This document shows, piece after piece, positions 63,546 through 64,000 of a DNA stretch of 64,000 bases; positions within the stretch are counted from its first letter, which is position 1; the number at the start of each line of letters is the position of its first letter. A program made the translations under genes and the position numbers. The stretch covers positions 1 to 64,000 of the forward strand of contig JACZXW010000001.1 in NCBI GenBank assembly GCA_022571415.1, given 5' to 3'. Origin of the DNA: Pseudomonadota bacterium (GTDB lineage: Bacteria; Pseudomonadota; Gammaproteobacteria; Pseudomonadales; Azotimanducaceae). The notes beneath the pieces are model-generated. The model was not told the DNA's origin. It worked only from the letters and a program-made list of their open reading frames with translations, and ran no database searches.

Positions 63546-63600
63546 TTTTATTAAGAGCCGCTGAGGGCTCTCTATATTAAGAACCGCTGAGGGCTCTTTC
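63546..63600. repeat. Short tandem repeat before the NnrU gene
   Basis: Two copies of a 26-bp unit with the core CCGCTGAGGGCTCT, preceded by AAG(A/T)AG(A/C)-like AT-rich sequence (TATTAAGAACCGCTGAGGGC). It is the same core as in the array at 22196, here between the lipoprotein stop and the NnrU start. Confidence 0.85.
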
Positions 63601-63661
63601 GTGCTGGGTCTGCCTGCCGGTTCGGTTTAAGATAAGCTCCGAACCATCATGGGGATCTGAC

Positions 63662-64000
63662 ATGACACTTTTGACTATCTCTTGCGCTGCTTTCCTTCTC
63701 TTGCATCTGGGTATTTCCAGCACACCTTTGCGAGGTATGCTCAGAGATGCCGCTGGTGAAAACGGATATCTTGGGCTCTACTCGCTTCTTGCTTTTGCTT
63801 CCCTCGGCGGAATGATCTATTTCTACGCGGGCATTGATCATTCGGAATATATCTGGCTTGCCAACGCCACGAGTTACAAAGTTACGAAGGTGATTCTCCT
63901 TTTATCCATCGTCATGATCCTGGTTGGGATTATGGTAAAGAACCCCACTGCCGTGAAGATGGAAGGTGCCATTGACAATGACATACCTGGTGCAGTGAAG
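63662..64000 (+). CDS. NnrU-family membrane protein, N-terminal part
   Basis: The frame starts at ATG 63662 and runs off the window, 113 residues visible. LLLHLGISSTPLRGMLRD, YLGLYSLLAFASLGGMIYFY and VKNPTAVKMEG match NnrU, a membrane family tied to nitrite/nitric oxide reduction or isoprenoid desaturation (the 15-cis-zeta-carotene isomerase family shares this domain). Two or three membrane helices are seen. No denitrification genes occur in the window. Confidence 0.85.
   Translation, partial: MTLLTISCAAFLLLHLGISSTPLRGMLRDAAGENGYLGLYSLLAFASLGGMIYFYAGIDHSEYIWLANATSYKVTKVILLLSIVMILVGIMVKNPTAVKMEGAIDNDIPGAVK

Overview
The window looks like the chromosome of a free-living, probably marine gammaproteobacterium related to the Pseudomonadales/Cellvibrionales. 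Two syntenic blocks support this: grxD ... rnt-pyrC, argG, nth-rsxEGD(BC)A, metG, apbC-dcd, and DUF3108/DUF2066/CDP-alcohol transferase/AI-2E permease/hda. This is recalled gene order; no database was searched. No rRNA, tRNA, CRISPR array or intact insertion sequence was found. Genes are dense and many neighbours overlap by 4-8 bases.

Layout. (1) 1-10 kb, purine salvage and breakdown: two NUP-family proteins, an adenine-type deaminase, allantoicase, ureidoglycolate lyase, a deleted urease accessory relic (ureD fused to ureG), a 2OG-Fe(II) oxygenase, the nucleotide nucleosidase PpnN, two divergent phosphoribosyltransferases and a CNT nucleoside transporter. Together they would take up nucleosides, release bases, convert adenine to hypoxanthine, re-form nucleotides, and split allantoate to glyoxylate and urea. 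(2) 10-14.5 kb: a long aromatic amino acid hydroxylase with a ThDP enzyme, then a nested palindromic element. (3) 14.6-23 kb: dinG with a glycerate kinase, a PhoPQ-like two-component operon, a CDGSH protein, an acyl-CoA dehydrogenase and an alpha/beta hydrolase. (4) 23.2-26.3 kb, a gene graveyard: a reductase with an in-frame deletion, a SnoaL-like gene with a nonsense codon, a TetR gene lacking its expected start, a transposase remnant and an MFS gene with a nonsense codon, followed by an apparently intact amidohydrolase. (5) 27.8-39.7 kb: thiolase, GH20 hexosaminidase, glycerol kinase, a giant PilZ-DUF1631-GGDEF-EAL protein, argD and an orphan hydantoinase B. (6) 39.8-54 kb: conserved housekeeping block including an Rnf/Rsx operon in which rsxC has collapsed into rsxB. 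(7) 54-64 kb: DUF3108, DUF2066 (purMN expected between them is absent), phospholipid synthase, permease, hda, a MurG-like enzyme, a secreted M20 hydrolase, a GntR/YtrA-controlled ABC operon and an NnrU protein cut by the window end.

The most striking signal is repeat biology. Four systems are superimposed on the genes. (a) Five long palindromic elements occur: one alone and two opposed pairs. Their inner modules are shared within a pair but their 25-33 bp outer arms differ at every site. (b) REP-like GGGGTC(G/A)GAGTAA hairpins supply the stop codon and an (L/K)GSE tail to four neighbouring genes. (c) A family of 18/23-bp tandem repeats with an AGCCCTNAGCGG-like core sits at gene ends and starts and enters reading frames. 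(d) Several clean deletion scars are present (ureD::ureG, the MDR reductase, rsxB::rsxC, and probably purMN).
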